Shown here: piece after piece, positions 16,644 through 27,000 of the stretch | Position numbering within the stretch: the first letter of the stretch is position 1 | How the letters are laid out: every line of letters begins with the position of its first letter | From: Halovulum marinum | GTDB lineage: Bacteria > Pseudomonadota > Alphaproteobacteria > Rhodobacterales > Rhodobacteraceae | Assembly (NCBI RefSeq): GCF_009697225.1 | Contig: NZ_WIND01000007.1 | Location: 121,294-185,293, forward strand | Reading direction: 5' to 3' | Length of the DNA stretch: 64,000 bases | Program-made: the position numbers and the translations under genes | The notes under the pieces: generated by a model | Seen by the model: only the letters and a program-made list of their open reading frames with translations | The model's database searches: none | Told to the model about the DNA's origin: nothing

Positions 16644-17557
16644 GCGCGCTGCTGCTGGAACAGCTGCTGAACGGCGTGCAGCTGGGGTTGAGCCTGTTCC
16701 TGATGGCCGCCGGGCTGACGCTGGTGTTCGGGGTCATGGGGCTGATCAACCTGGCGCACGGCGCGCTCTACATGACCGGGGCCTTCGTCTGCGCCTGGAC
16801 CGGCGCGCTGACCGGCAGCTTCTGGGTCGGACTGGGGGCGGGGGTGCTGGCCGCCGCCGCCGCCGGCGCGGTGATCGAGCTGCTGGTGATCCGCCGGCTC
16901 TACGACCGCGACCACCTGGACCAGGTGCTGGCGACCTTCGCACTGATCCTGATCTTCTCGGAAGCGGCGCGGGCGGTGTTCGGCGCGGCGCCGCTGTGGC
17001 TGGACGTGCCGCCGGCGCTGGCGGGCAGCGTGGCGCTGCCGGGCGGCGCGGCCTATCCGGTCTACCGGCTGGCGATCATCGCCGCCGGGCTGGCGGTGGC
17101 GGCGGGGCTGTACCTGCTGATCCAGCGCACCCGGCTGGGGATGCGTATCCGCGCCGGCGAGGCCGACCGCGAGATGGTCGGCGCGCTGGGCGTCGACATC
17201 GCCACGCTCTATACCGTGATCTTCGCGCTGGGCGCGGGGCTGGCCGGGCTGGCGGGCGCGATGATCGGTCCATTGCAGTCGGTGCAGGTCGGCATGGGCG
17301 AGCCGGTGCTGATCCTGGCCTTCGTGGTGATCGTGATCGGCGGCATCGGCTCGATCCGCGGCGCGCTGTTCGGCGCGGTGCTGGTCGGGCTGGTCGATAC
17401 GCTGGGCCGGGTGTTCCTGCCCGCCGCCTTCGCGCTGGTGCTGGAGCCGTCGGCGGCCGCCGGCATGGGCGCGGCGCTTGCCTCGATGCTGATCTACGTG
17501 ATGATGGCGGCGATCCTGGCGGTACGCCCGCAGGGGCTGTTCCCCGCCGATGCGTGA
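16640..17557 (+). CDS. ABC transporter permease, LivH type
   Basis: A 305-aa permease of the branched-chain amino acid/urea/amide class. It has about eight hydrophobic segments, the LivH pattern GLTLVFGVMGLINLAHGALYM and the C-terminal EAA-like loop GGIGSIRGALFGA. The start overlaps the mutase stop and its end overlaps livM by 8 bases. Substrate is unknown: leucine-type amino acids, amides and urea are all handled by this class. The urease operon lies 3 kb downstream on the same strand, which keeps urea open as a candidate. Confidence 0.88.
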   Translation: MSALLLEQLLNGVQLGLSLFLMAAGLTLVFGVMGLINLAHGALYMTGAFVCAWTGALTGSFWVGLGAGVLAAAAAGAVIELLVIRRLYDRDHLDQVLATFALILIFSEAARAVFGAAPLWLDVPPALAGSVALPGGAAYPVYRLAIIAAGLAVAAGLYLLIQRTRLGMRIRAGEADREMVGALGVDIATLYTVIFALGAGLAGLAGAMIGPLQSVQVGMGEPVLILAFVVIVIGGIGSIRGALFGAVLVGLVDTLGRVFLPAAFALVLEPSAAAGMGAALASMLIYVMMAAILAVRPQGLFPADA

Positions 17558-18518
17558 GGGCGTCGTCTCGGCCGCGCTGCTGGGCGCGCTGCTGGCCTTC
17601 GGCCTGGGCGCCTGGGCGCTGGGCGAGGTGTTCTTCGTCAACCTGGCCGCCCGCGTCGCCTGCGTGGCGCTGGCCGGCGCCGGGCTGAACCTGGCGCTGG
17701 GCTTCGGCGGCATGGTCAGCTTCGGCCACGCCGCGTTCTTCGGCCTCGGCGGCTATGCCGCCGGGATCGCCGCCACCCATGCCTTCGACGGCGGCGCCTT
17801 CGCCGGGGTGCTGCCGGGCACCACCTCGATGCCGGTGGTGTGGCTGGCGGCGATGCTGGCAGCAGGGCTGGCGGCGCTGCCGATCGGGCTGATCAGCCTG
17901 CGCACGCAGGGCGTCTATTTCATCATGATCACCCTCGCCTTCGCGCAGATGATCTTCTATTTCGCGATCTCGTTCCCGGCCTACGGCGGCGAGGACGGGC
18001 TGCCGATCTATCTGCGCAGCGAGTTGCCGCTGGTCGATGCGTCGGACCCGCTGGACTTCTTCCTGGTCAGCTTCGCACTGCTGGTCGCGGTGCTGCTGGG
18101 CTGCCGCACGGTGCTGGCGGCGCGCTTCGGTGCGGCGCTTGCGCTGGCGCGGCTGAACCCGGTGCGGCTGGCCACCGCCGGGATCGCGCCGCTGCCGGTG
18201 CTGCTGGCGGCGTTCGTCGCCTCGGCGATGATCGCCGGTCTGGCGGGCGCGCTGTTCGCCGAGCTGAACGGCTTCGTCAGCCCGGCGATGCTCAGCTGGC
18301 ACCGCTCGGGCGAGATCATGGTGATCGTCATCCTCGGCGGCGTCGGGCGGCTGGCCGGGCCAGTCGCGGGGGCGATGCTGTTCGTCGCGCTGGAGACGGT
18401 GATCGGCGGCTGGACCCAGTACTGGCAGGGCTGGCTGGGGCTGATCCTGCTGGGCGTGGTGCTGTTCGCGCGCGGCGGGCTGATCGGCGCGCTGGCCGGG
18501 CCGGTGCGTCATGGCTGA
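17550..18518 (+). CDS. ABC transporter permease, LivM type
   Basis: A 322-aa permease. The GAGLNLALGFGGMVSFGHAAFFGLGGY stretch and the EAA loop ILGGVGRLAGPVAGA identify the LivM subunit. It is shorter than most UrtC proteins, which argues mildly against a urea transporter. It forms the membrane pore with the LivH subunit encoded upstream. It overlaps livH and livG by 8 bases each. Confidence 0.88.
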   Translation: MREGVVSAALLGALLAFGLGAWALGEVFFVNLAARVACVALAGAGLNLALGFGGMVSFGHAAFFGLGGYAAGIAATHAFDGGAFAGVLPGTTSMPVVWLAAMLAAGLAALPIGLISLRTQGVYFIMITLAFAQMIFYFAISFPAYGGEDGLPIYLRSELPLVDASDPLDFFLVSFALLVAVLLGCRTVLAARFGAALALARLNPVRLATAGIAPLPVLLAAFVASAMIAGLAGALFAELNGFVSPAMLSWHRSGEIMVIVILGGVGRLAGPVAGAMLFVALETVIGGWTQYWQGWLGLILLGVVLFARGGLIGALAGPVRHG

Positions 18519-19263
18519 GCCGGTGCTGGCGGTCTCGGGCCTGCGCAAGAGCTTCGGCGCGCTGGCCGCCACCGACGGCGTCGACCTGGCGCTGCGCGAC
18601 GGCGAGATCCTGGCGCTGATCGGCCCGAACGGCGCCGGCAAGTCGACGTTGATCGCACAGATCGCCGGCACGCTGGCGCCGGACGCGGGCCGGGTGACGC
18701 TGGCCGGGCGCGACCTGGCCGGGATGTCGGTGGCGGCGCGGGCGCGGGCCGGGCTGGGCCGCACCTTCCAGGTGTCGTCGCTGGCGATGCCGCTGTCGGC
18801 GCGGGCCAATGTGCGAATTGCCGTGCAGGCGCGTGCGCCGCGCCGCTTCGGCGTGCTGCGCCCGGTGGCGCGGGACGCGGCGCTGAACGCCCCGGCCGAG
18901 GCGGCGCTGGCCCGCGTCGGGCTGGGCCCGGCGCGCTGGGCGCTGCCGGTCGCCAGCCTCAGCCATGGCGAGCGGCGCCGGGTGGAACTGGCCGCGGCGC
19001 TGGCCGCGCGCCCGCGCCTGCTGCTGCTGGACGAGCCGATGGCCGGGCTGGGCGCCGACGGCACCGCCGCCATGGCCGACCTGCTGGAGGCGTTGCGCGC
19101 CGAGGTGCCGATCCTGCTGGTCGAGCACGACATGAGCGCGGTGTTCCGGCTGGCCGACCGTATCGCCGTGCTGGTCGCGGGCCGGATCATCGCCACCGGC
19201 GCACCGGACGCGATCCGCGCCGATGCCGCCGTGCAGCAGGCCTATCTTGGCGTCGATGCTTGA
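18511..19263 (+). CDS. ABC transporter ATPase, LivG type
   Basis: A 250-aa ATPase. Walker A is GPNGAGKST, the signature motif is the less usual LSHGERRRVELAAALA, Walker B is LLLLDEP and the switch His lies in LLVEHDMSAVF. The signature Gly-Gly pair of LSGGE is HG here, a common variant in LivG/UrtD proteins. It pairs with the LivF ATPase encoded next, which begins inside its last codons. Confidence 0.88.
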   Translation: MAEPVLAVSGLRKSFGALAATDGVDLALRDGEILALIGPNGAGKSTLIAQIAGTLAPDAGRVTLAGRDLAGMSVAARARAGLGRTFQVSSLAMPLSARANVRIAVQARAPRRFGVLRPVARDAALNAPAEAALARVGLGPARWALPVASLSHGERRRVELAAALAARPRLLLLDEPMAGLGADGTAAMADLLEALRAEVPILLVEHDMSAVFRLADRIAVLVAGRIIATGAPDAIRADAAVQQAYLGVDA

Positions 19264-19936
19264 GGTCGAGAACATCACCGCCTTCTACGGCGCGGCGCAG
19301 GCGCTGTTCGGCGTCTCGCTGTCGGTCGCGCCGGGCCAGATGCTGGCGCTGCTGGGCCGCAACGGCATGGGCAAGAGCACGACGGTGCGCGCGATCTGCC
19401 GGCTGACACCGCCCGCCGGGGGCACCGTGCGGCTGGCCGGGCGCGATCTGGCCGGGCTGCCGCCGCACCGGATCGCCCGGCTGGGCGTCGGCCTGGTGCC
19501 CGAGGGGCGGCGGCTGTTTCCCGGCCTGACCGTGGCCGAGACGCTGCTGGCCACCGCGCGCCCCGGCCCGTGGACCCCGGCGCGGGTGAACGTGCTGTTC
19601 CCGCGCCTGGCCGAGCGCGCGGCGCAGCCCGCGCGCACCCTGTCGGGGGGCGAGCAGCAGATGCTGGCGATCGGCCGCGCGCTGACCACCAACCCGCGCC
19701 TGCTGATCCTCGACGAGGCGACCGAGGGGCTGGCGCCGGTGATCCGGTCCGAGATCTGGGCCGCGATCGACGGGCTGCGCGCCGAGGGCATGGCGCTGCT
19801 GGTGATCGACAAGACCCTGTCCGAGCTGCTGCCCCGCGCCGATGCCTGCGTGGTGCTGGAGCGCGGCCGCGACGTCTGGACCGGCCCGCCCGCGGCGCTG
19901 ACCGGCGCGCTGCGGCAGCGCTACCTCGGGGTCTGA
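19256..19936 (+). CDS. ABC transporter ATPase, LivF type
   Basis: A 226-aa ATPase with Walker A GRNGMGKST, LSGGEQQMLAIGRAL signature, Walker B LLILDEATEGL and the short LivF-type D-loop. ATG 19256 (MLEVENITAFYG) fits the family; earlier codons lie inside livG. It is the last gene of the transporter set. No periplasmic binding protein of the LivK/UrtA type is found anywhere in the window. Confidence 0.88.
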   Translation: MLEVENITAFYGAAQALFGVSLSVAPGQMLALLGRNGMGKSTTVRAICRLTPPAGGTVRLAGRDLAGLPPHRIARLGVGLVPEGRRLFPGLTVAETLLATARPGPWTPARVNVLFPRLAERAAQPARTLSGGEQQMLAIGRALTTNPRLLILDEATEGLAPVIRSEIWAAIDGLRAEGMALLVIDKTLSELLPRADACVVLERGRDVWTGPPAALTGALRQRYLGV

Positions 19937-20016
19937 GCCGCGGCGGGAAACCTCTGGCCGCCGCCGGCGTTGGACGGAACGCGGGGCGCGGCCCCGCGCA
20001 GCCGGAGGGCACAGCG

Positions 20017-20598
20017 ATGACCGACCCGCAACCGCATCCGCACGCCCGCTCCGGGGATCTGCCGGGGATCACCGCCCGCACGCGCTGGTACTGGGTGGTC
20101 ATGATGGGCGCGATCATGATCGCCGGCGGCTTGCTGAGCCTGCTGAACCCGTTCCTGGGCTCGCTGACGGTGCAAGCCTTCGCCGCCGCGGCATTCGGCA
20201 TCGTCGGGGTGATGAAGCTCGTCGACGCGGTGCGCGACGACGCCGAAAGCACCGGCGGGCGGGTGCTGACCGGGCTGCTGGGCGCGGTGTTCGTGCTGTT
20301 CGCCCTGTCGCTGCTGCTGAACCCGCTGGCCGGGCTGCTGTCGCTGACCTTCCTGGCCGCGCTGCTGTTCCTGGCGATCGGCGTCCTGCAGATCGGCTTC
20401 GGGTGGCGGCTGCGCCCGGCGCGGCCCTGGGGCTGGATGGTCGCCTCGGGGGCGGTCTCGGTGCTGCTGGGGCTGTTCATCCTGCTGACCCTGCCGGAGT
20501 CGGGGCTGGTGGCGCTGGGCCTGCTGCTGGCGGTCGACCTTCTGTCCTCGGGTGCGGCCTATCTGGTCCTGGGGCTGGCGCTGCGCCGCCCGGACTGA
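20017..20598 (+). CDS. HdeD/DUF308-family membrane protein
   Basis: A 193-aa protein with six evenly spaced hydrophobic segments arranged in pairs, an N-terminal polar stretch (His/Pro rich) and the GxLxLLNPxxxL pattern (GGLLSLLNPFLGSL, SLLLNPLAGLLSL) typical of the HdeD acid-resistance family. The biochemical function of the family is poorly known. A GGAGG site lies 10 bases before the ATG. It stands between the ABC transporter and ureD. Confidence 0.8.
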   Translation: MTDPQPHPHARSGDLPGITARTRWYWVVMMGAIMIAGGLLSLLNPFLGSLTVQAFAAAAFGIVGVMKLVDAVRDDAESTGGRVLTGLLGAVFVLFALSLLLNPLAGLLSLTFLAALLFLAIGVLQIGFGWRLRPARPWGWMVASGAVSVLLGLFILLTLPESGLVALGLLLAVDLLSSGAAYLVLGLALRRPD

Positions 20599-20729
20599 GC
20601 CGGCAGTGCCGTCGGGTGCGGCAGACCCGGCCGGATCTGCCCAAGTTTTAGGCTCTTGCCGCGCGGCGCGGGCAGGGCGCGCTATTCCCTTTGGCGGACG
20701 GCACGGCCGCTCGCTACGGTCGCGCGCAG

Positions 20730-21590
20730 ATGTTGATGCACGCGCCCCCAACCGATGCCGCTTCCGGCCCGCCGCCCCGCCCGCAGCGGGCGCGCGGCGC
20801 CGTGCGGCTGGGCTTCGCCCGGCGCGACGGGTGCACCCGGCTGGCGGATCTCTACCAGGCCGGCTCGGCGCGGGCGATGCTGCCGCGCAGCCACGCGCCG
20901 CATCCCGAGGCGACGCTGATCAACACCGCCGGCGGGCTGACCGGCGGCGACCGTTTCGACTGGCGCGTGGAGCTGGCGCCGGGCACGCGCGCCACGCTGG
21001 CGACGCAGACCGCCGAGCGGGTCTACCGCAGCGCCGCCGGCGCGGCGCGGGTCGACATCGCGCTACGCGTCGGCGCCGGCGCGCATCTGGACTGGCTGGG
21101 GCAGGAGACGATCCTGTTCGAAGGCGGCGCGCTGGAGCGGCGGCTGCTGCTGGATCTGGAAGGCGATGCCACCGCGCTGATCGTCGAGCCGCTGGTGTTC
21201 GGCCGCGCGGCGATGGGCGAGACGCCGGACCGGCTGTTCCTGACCGACCGCTGGAGCCTGCGCCGCGACGCCCGCCCCCTGCACGAGGAGGCGAGCCGGA
21301 TCCGCCCGCCGATGACGGCGCTGCGCGGCGCCGCGGCGCTGGGCGCGGCGCGGGCCGTCGCCACGGTGATCTATGCCGGCCACGATGCCGGCGACCGGCT
21401 GGCGCCGGCGCGCCGGCTGCTGTCCGGCGACGGCGGACCGGGCCGCGACGTGCAGGCCGCCGCCAGCGCCTGGGACGGGCGGCTGGTGGTGCGGATGATG
21501 GCCGGCGACGCCGCGCCGCTGCGCACCGCGCTGAAACGCTTTCTGACCGGCTTTCGCGGCCTGCCGCTGCCGCGGGTCTGGGCGATGTAG
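20730..21590 (+). CDS. ureD: Urease accessory protein UreD
   Basis: A 286-aa chaperone that joins UreF and UreG on the apo-urease to deliver nickel. Family stretches visible are LINTAGGLTGGDRF, TQTAERVYRS, DWLGQETILFEGG and FGRAAMGE. The frame is open from a TTG at 20691, but ATGs at 20730 and 20736 are more likely starts; the residues before them do not resemble UreD. It is the first urease gene, with ureA 18 bases downstream. Confidence 0.92.
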   Translation: MLMHAPPTDAASGPPPRPQRARGAVRLGFARRDGCTRLADLYQAGSARAMLPRSHAPHPEATLINTAGGLTGGDRFDWRVELAPGTRATLATQTAERVYRSAAGAARVDIALRVGAGAHLDWLGQETILFEGGALERRLLLDLEGDATALIVEPLVFGRAAMGETPDRLFLTDRWSLRRDARPLHEEASRIRPPMTALRGAAALGAARAVATVIYAGHDAGDRLAPARRLLSGDGGPGRDVQAAASAWDGRLVVRMMAGDAAPLRTALKRFLTGFRGLPLPRVWAM

Positions 21591-21608
21591 ACGAGGTAAC
21601 ACCGACCG

Positions 21609-21911
21609 ATGTACCTGACCCCCCGCGAGAAGGACAAGCTGCTGGTCAGCGTCGCCGCGATGGTGGCGCGCAACCGGCTGGCGCGCGGCGTGAAGCTGAA
21701 CCACCCCGAGGCGATCGCGCTGATCAGCGATTTCGTCGTCGAGGGCGCGCGCGACGGCCGCCCGGTCGCCGAGCTGATGGCCGCCGGGGCGCGGGTGGTG
21801 CGCGCCGAGCAGTGCATGCAGGGCGTGCCCGAGATGATCCACGACGTGCAGGTCGAGGCCACCTTTCCGGACGGCACCAAGCTGGTGACCGTGCATTACC
21901 CGATCCGATGA
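21609..21911 (+). CDS. ureA: Urease subunit gamma
   Basis: A 100-aa structural subunit of the urea-hydrolysing enzyme. It begins with the family hallmark [13 protein letters not shown] and continues with [21 protein letters not shown] and the conserved [23 protein letters not shown]. Length is exactly that of the family. It is followed not by ureB but by a sulfotransferase-like gene. Confidence 0.97.
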   Translation: MYLTPREKDKLLVSVAAMVARNRLARGVKLNHPEAIALISDFVVEGARDGRPVAELMAAGARVVRAEQCMQGVPEMIHDVQVEATFPDGTKLVTVHYPIR

Positions 21912-21921
21912 GCCGCATGCG

Positions 21922-22566
21922 ATGACCGATACCGACACCGACAGCCCCGGACCCGGCCGCGCGCACGACGGCGCGGCCGCCAGGCGGCTGCGGCGCGAGA
22001 AGGTCGCCCGCCGCGGGTTCGCCTTCGTGCATATCAACAAGTGCGGCGGGCGCAGCGTCGAGCATGCGCTGGGCCTGCCGAAGTTCCATGCCGACGCACA
22101 GCGGCTGCGCAAGCTGCACGGCGCCCGGCGCTGGGCGCGGATCTACTCGTTCTCGGTGGTGCGCAACCCGTTCACCCGGGTGGTGTCGCTCTACCGCTAC
22201 CGGCTGCGGGCGGGGCGGCTGGGCGATCCGGCGGCGCCGATGCCGTTCGCGGAGTTCGTCGCCCGGGCGTTTCGCGACCACGATCCGGCGGTGCGCGACG
22301 GACGCAGCATGTTCCGCCCGGCATTCGACTGGCTGCACGATCCGGGCGGGAACCTGCTGGTGCGCGAGGCGTTCAGGCTGGAGGAGTTGCCGCGCCACTG
22401 GGACCATATCCTCGCCCAGGTCGGCGGCGGCGATCCGCTGCCGCACCGCAATGCCGACCCGGACCCGGTGCCGGCCGCGCAGATCTACGACGACATTTCC
22501 CGGGCCACCGTGGCCGACGCCTTCGCCGCCGATCTCGACACCTGGCAGTACCGTTTCCCCGCGTGA
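21922..22566 (+). CDS. Sulfotransferase-family protein inserted between ureA and ureB
   Basis: A 214-aa protein resembling sulfotransferase family 2. [16 protein letters not shown] (about residue 35) is the 5' phosphosulfate-binding loop and [17 protein letters not shown] (about 75) the 3' phosphate motif used to bind PAPS. There is no signal peptide or obvious membrane segment. It starts 11 bases after ureA and ends 10 bases before ureB, so it is transcribed with urease. No acceptor can be named and no link between sulfation and urease is known to me. It could be a neutral insertion that kept the operon frame. Confidence 0.78.
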   Translation: MTDTDTDSPGPGRAHDGAAARRLRREKVARRGFAFVHINKCGGRSVEHALGLPKFHADAQRLRKLHGARRWARIYSFSVVRNPFTRVVSLYRYRLRAGRLGDPAAPMPFAEFVARAFRDHDPAVRDGRSMFRPAFDWLHDPGGNLLVREAFRLEELPRHWDHILAQVGGGDPLPHRNADPDPVPAAQIYDDISRATVADAFAADLDTWQYRFPA

Positions 22567-22576
22567 GGAGCCGACA

Positions 22577-22882
22577 ATGATTCCCGGAGAACTCTTTCCC
22601 GCCGAAGGCGAGATCACCCTGAACGCGGGGCACGATTCGGTGACGCTGACCGTGTCGAACACCGGCGACCGGCCGGTGCAGGTCGGCAGCCACTACCACT
22701 TTGCCGAGGCCAATGCCGCGCTGGACTTCGACCGCGTCGCCGCGCGCGGCCTGCGGCTGGACATCGCCGCCGGCACCGCGGTGCGGTTCGAGCCCGGCCA
22801 GACCCGCGAGGTCGCGCTGGTGCCGTTCGGCGGGGCGCGGCGGATCTTCGGCTTCAACCAGGCGGTGATGGGGGCGCTGTGA
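22577..22882 (+). CDS. ureB: Urease subunit beta
   Basis: A 101-aa structural subunit. [16 protein letters not shown] and the conserved [21 protein letters not shown], followed by [16 protein letters not shown] and GFNQAVMG, are the UreB signatures. The ATG at 22577 has a GAGGAG site. In most bacteria ureB directly follows ureA; here a sulfotransferase-like gene separates them, and four further inserts precede ureC. Confidence 0.97.
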   Translation: MIPGELFPAEGEITLNAGHDSVTLTVSNTGDRPVQVGSHYHFAEANAALDFDRVAARGLRLDIAAGTAVRFEPGQTREVALVPFGGARRIFGFNQAVMGAL

Positions 22883-22932
22883 GCCACCTCCCTCCCAGCG
22901 AAGACGCGCGCGCCGCGATGCCGGCCCGCGCC

Positions 22933-23058
22933 TCAGCCCGTGTCGGGCAGCGGCGACAGCGACCGCAGGTAGAGGATGACCGCCTGCAGGCCCTCCTCCG
23001 TCATCCTTGCGAGATTGCCGCAGGGCATCGGCGGCAGCATGCCCGCGCCGTCGGTTCG
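22933..23058 (-). pseudogene. C-terminal relic of a cytochrome c gene, antisense inside the urease operon
   Basis: In the 356-base gap between ureB and the GNAT gene, the minus strand encodes GAGMLPPMPCGNLARMTEEGLQ followed by AVILYLRSLSPLP and a TGA at 22933. This matches the end of dehydrogenase-associated cytochromes c, which typically read MPPM...ARMSDEDL...AIIAYLRTLPP. Upstream of it there is no CXXCH haem site or start, so only the last 40 or so residues remain. The rest of the gap shows nothing else I can call a gene. Confidence 0.6.
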
Positions 23059-23238
23059 CGTTCTCGTCCTCTTCAAGGGCGGGTCTTCGCGGCACGTCTT
23101 CGCGATGCGGATGCGGGAACGGCACGAATTTGCAGGCTGTTGCCGGCCGGGAGTCGCTACAATCGCGCGGATGCGCGGCGATCGGGCGGCGCACGCGATG
23201 CCGCCCGAGACATGGCGCGGCGCGGTGTGGAGGTGCTG

Positions 23239-23766
23239 ATGACCGGATCCGCAATCGAGATCCGCCGGGTGCGGACCCCTCAGGACATCGCCGTCGTGCG
23301 CGCGATGGTGTGGGAATTCTTCGACCTGATGCGCGCCCGCTACCCGGACATGCTGGACACCATCGACGCCTATATCGCCGACCAGGACCTGGCCGGGCAA
23401 CTGGCGGATTTCCCGCGTTATTTCGCGCCGCCGGCCGGCGAATGCTTCCTGGCGCTGCTCGACGGCGGGCCCGCGGGCATCTGCAAGCTGCGTCCGGGCC
23501 GCGGCCGCACGGCCGAGCTGAACCGCATGTATGTGCGCGCCGCCGGCCGCGGCCACGGCCTGGGCCGCGCGCTGTGTCTGGCCACGGTCGAGGAGGCCTG
23601 GCGGCTGGGCTACAGCACGGTGCTGCTCGATGCGCTCTACCGGCACGTCGAGGCGCTGCCGCTCTACCGCTCGCTGGGGTTCCGGGACTACAGCGCCCGG
23701 GGCGTGTTCGGCGGCGGCGACGAACGGATCATCCACATGCGGCTCGACCGCCCGGAAAGGGAATGA
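23239..23766 (+). CDS. GNAT-family N-acetyltransferase
   Basis: A 175-aa acetyltransferase. The acetyl-CoA site is visible as ELNRMYVRAAGRGHGLGRALC (motif A, RGxGxG variant) and the fold ends with ALPLYRSLGFRDY. GGAGG lies 7 bases before the ATG; the open frame upstream of it runs through the cytochrome relic and was ignored. Its substrate is unknown. It is embedded in the urease operon and ends 4 bases before the next gene. Confidence 0.85.
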   Translation: MTGSAIEIRRVRTPQDIAVVRAMVWEFFDLMRARYPDMLDTIDAYIADQDLAGQLADFPRYFAPPAGECFLALLDGGPAGICKLRPGRGRTAELNRMYVRAAGRGHGLGRALCLATVEEAWRLGYSTVLLDALYRHVEALPLYRSLGFRDYSARGVFGGGDERIIHMRLDRPERE

Positions 23767-23770
23767 CGAC

Positions 23771-24100
23771 ATGCGCCGACAGAAGAACGCCGACCCCATC
23801 GGCCTGATGCGCGCCGGCTGGGACATGGCCCGCCTGATCGGCGAGGCGCAGATGGTCATCGGCATGCGGATGCTGGGCATGGCCGGGCTGTGGACGGTGA
23901 AACCGTCGGAAAACCTGCTGATGCTGACCGAGAAACAGGCCGCCTTCACCCGCATGTGGATGGCGACCGCCACCGCCACCGGCAAGGGCGCATCGCCCGA
24001 CGCGGTGCTGCGCGCGGCGATCAAGCCGCTGCGCCAGAAGACCGCGCCGAACGTCCGCCGCCTGGCCCGCGCCGGCTCGCGGCCGTTCCCGAAACGATAG
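23771..24100 (+). CDS. Small helical phasin-like protein (often named 'antifreeze protein') before ureC
   Basis: A 109-aa, mostly helical protein. It opens ADPIGLMRAGWDMARLIGEAQ and MVIGMRMLGMAGLW, continues with SENLLMLTEKQAAFTRMW and a basic Pro-containing tail. I recall proteins of this pattern from Rhodobacterales, sometimes automatically labelled antifreeze protein; the helix pattern resembles phasins. No enzymatic motif is seen. It lies 4 bases after the GNAT gene and 9 bases before ureC. Confidence 0.7.
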   Translation: MRRQKNADPIGLMRAGWDMARLIGEAQMVIGMRMLGMAGLWTVKPSENLLMLTEKQAAFTRMWMATATATGKGASPDAVLRAAIKPLRQKTAPNVRRLARAGSRPFPKR

Positions 24101-24109
24101 GAGGCCGAC

Positions 24110-25822
<1,713 letters not shown>

Positions 25823-25946
25823 GGACCGCCCGCTATGCTCTCAGCACACAACGGCTTTTCGTTTTCGACGGATTGTCCCGGCACCCCGGAAGGTCCAGAT
25901 TTGGGACCAGGGAGGAACCTTGATGTATGGATACAGGAGGTTTCCA

Positions 25947-26189
25947 ATGCCAATGACCAACACTCACGCGGCACCGTCGCAGCTGTCGCACTTCGTCTCG
26001 CGCATCGGCGCGGGGATCGGCTGGGCCGTCAACGGGATCTTCGTGACCCTGGTCGAGATCGGTGCCGCTTCCGGCCGCATGCAGGAACTCGAGCGTCTGC
26101 AGGCGATGAGCGACGAAGAACTGGCCGAACTGGGCCTGCGCCGCGAGGACATCGTGCGCCACGTGTTCCGCGACCGGCTGCACGTCTGA
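25947..26189 (+). CDS. DUF1127 small protein between ureC and ureE
   Basis: An 80-aa protein ending in the DUF1127/YjiS pattern (ERLQAMSDEELAELGLRRED followed by IVRHVFRD). Such short Arg-rich modules are common in Rhizobiales and Rhodobacterales and in some cases act in phosphate or RNA-related regulation. A perfect AGGAGG at 25935-25940 stands six bases before ATG 25947 and decides the start over upstream ATG/TTG codons and the ATG at 25953. The 124 bases before it contain a short GGTCC/GGACC inverted repeat and could hold a separate promoter. Confidence 0.85.
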   Translation: MPMTNTHAAPSQLSHFVSRIGAGIGWAVNGIFVTLVEIGAASGRMQELERLQAMSDEELAELGLRREDIVRHVFRDRLHV

Positions 26190-26226
26190 CAACGGTCCGC
26201 CCGGCGGCCCTTCGCGGGGCCGCGCG

Positions 26227-26715
26227 ATGATCCGGGCGACCGAGGTGCTGGGCAGCGACAAGGGCTGTTTCGACAGCGTGACGCTGGACCATGACGACCG
26301 CTTCCGCCGTCGGGTGGCGATGACCACCGACGGCGGGCTTGAATTCCTGCTGGACCTGCGCCGCGCCACCGAACTGGCGGCGGGGCAGGGCCTGCGCCTG
26401 AGCGACGGCCGGGTGATCGGCGTCCGCGCCGCCGACGAGGACCTGATGGAGGTCCGCGCCCGCGATCGGCTGCACCTGCTGCGCACCGCCTGGCATGTCG
26501 GCAACCGGCATCTGCCCTGTGCCGTCCACGCCGACCGGCTGGTGCTGCGCCACGACCACGTCATCGCCGAGATGCTCGAAGGCCTGGGCTGCGAGGTCCG
26601 CCGTTTCCGCGGCCCGTTCACGCCCGAAGGCGGTGCCTACGGGCATGGCCGCACGCATGGCCACGATCATGGCCACCACCACGCGCCGCACGATCCCCAT
26701 CCGCAGGAGGGCTGA
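26227..26715 (+). CDS. ureE: Urease accessory protein UreE
   Basis: A 162-aa nickel metallochaperone. The N-terminal beta domain and the metal-binding domain (LHLLRTAWHVGNRHLPCAVH, with the dimer-interface His) are recognisable, followed by HDHVIAEMLEGLGCEV. The C-terminus is strongly His-rich, with nine His in about 18 residues (HGRTHGHDHGHHHAPHD), indicating a nickel-storing tail as in Klebsiella UreE. It lies 3 bases before the YrhK gene. Confidence 0.93.
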   Translation: MIRATEVLGSDKGCFDSVTLDHDDRFRRRVAMTTDGGLEFLLDLRRATELAAGQGLRLSDGRVIGVRAADEDLMEVRARDRLHLLRTAWHVGNRHLPCAVHADRLVLRHDHVIAEMLEGLGCEVRRFRGPFTPEGGAYGHGRTHGHDHGHHHAPHDPHPQEG

Positions 26716-26718
26716 GCG

Positions 26719-27000
26719 ATGCGCTTCTTCCACCCCGACAACCGCTCGCGCAGCGACGAGCACGAACGCATCTACGCGGTATACGAGCTGTGGTTCACGG
26801 TCGTGGATGTCGCCGCCGCGGTCTCGTTCGTGGTCGGCTCGCTGCTGTTCTTCTTCGAGTCGACCACATTCGCCGCGACATGGCTGTTCCTGCTGGGCTC
26901 GACCTGCTTTGCGCTCAAGCCCAGCATCCGCCTGGCCCGCGAATGGCGCTACTGGCGGATGGGCAAGATCGACAAACTGGCGGAGCGGGAGCGTGGATAG
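26719..27000 (+). CDS. YrhK-like membrane protein
   Basis: A 93-aa protein with two hydrophobic segments (about residues 25-45 and 52-72) separated by the loop FESTTF and flanked by charged ends, in the YrhK domain pattern (TWLFLLGSTCFALKPSIRLAR). Function is unknown. It begins 3 bases after ureE and overlaps the ureF start by 8 bases, so it is part of the urease transcript. A role in urea or nickel passage is conceivable but unsupported. Confidence 0.8.
   Translation: MRFFHPDNRSRSDEHERIYAVYELWFTVVDVAAAVSFVVGSLLFFFESTTFAATWLFLLGSTCFALKPSIRLAREWRYWRMGKIDKLAERERG

Noticed and set aside
15485..17557. A 690-codon plus-strand frame over the mutase
   Set aside because: Only its last part is real (the permease from 16640). 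The first two thirds are an out-of-frame reading of the mutase, which shows TASHNP and DGDFDRC motifs in its own frame.
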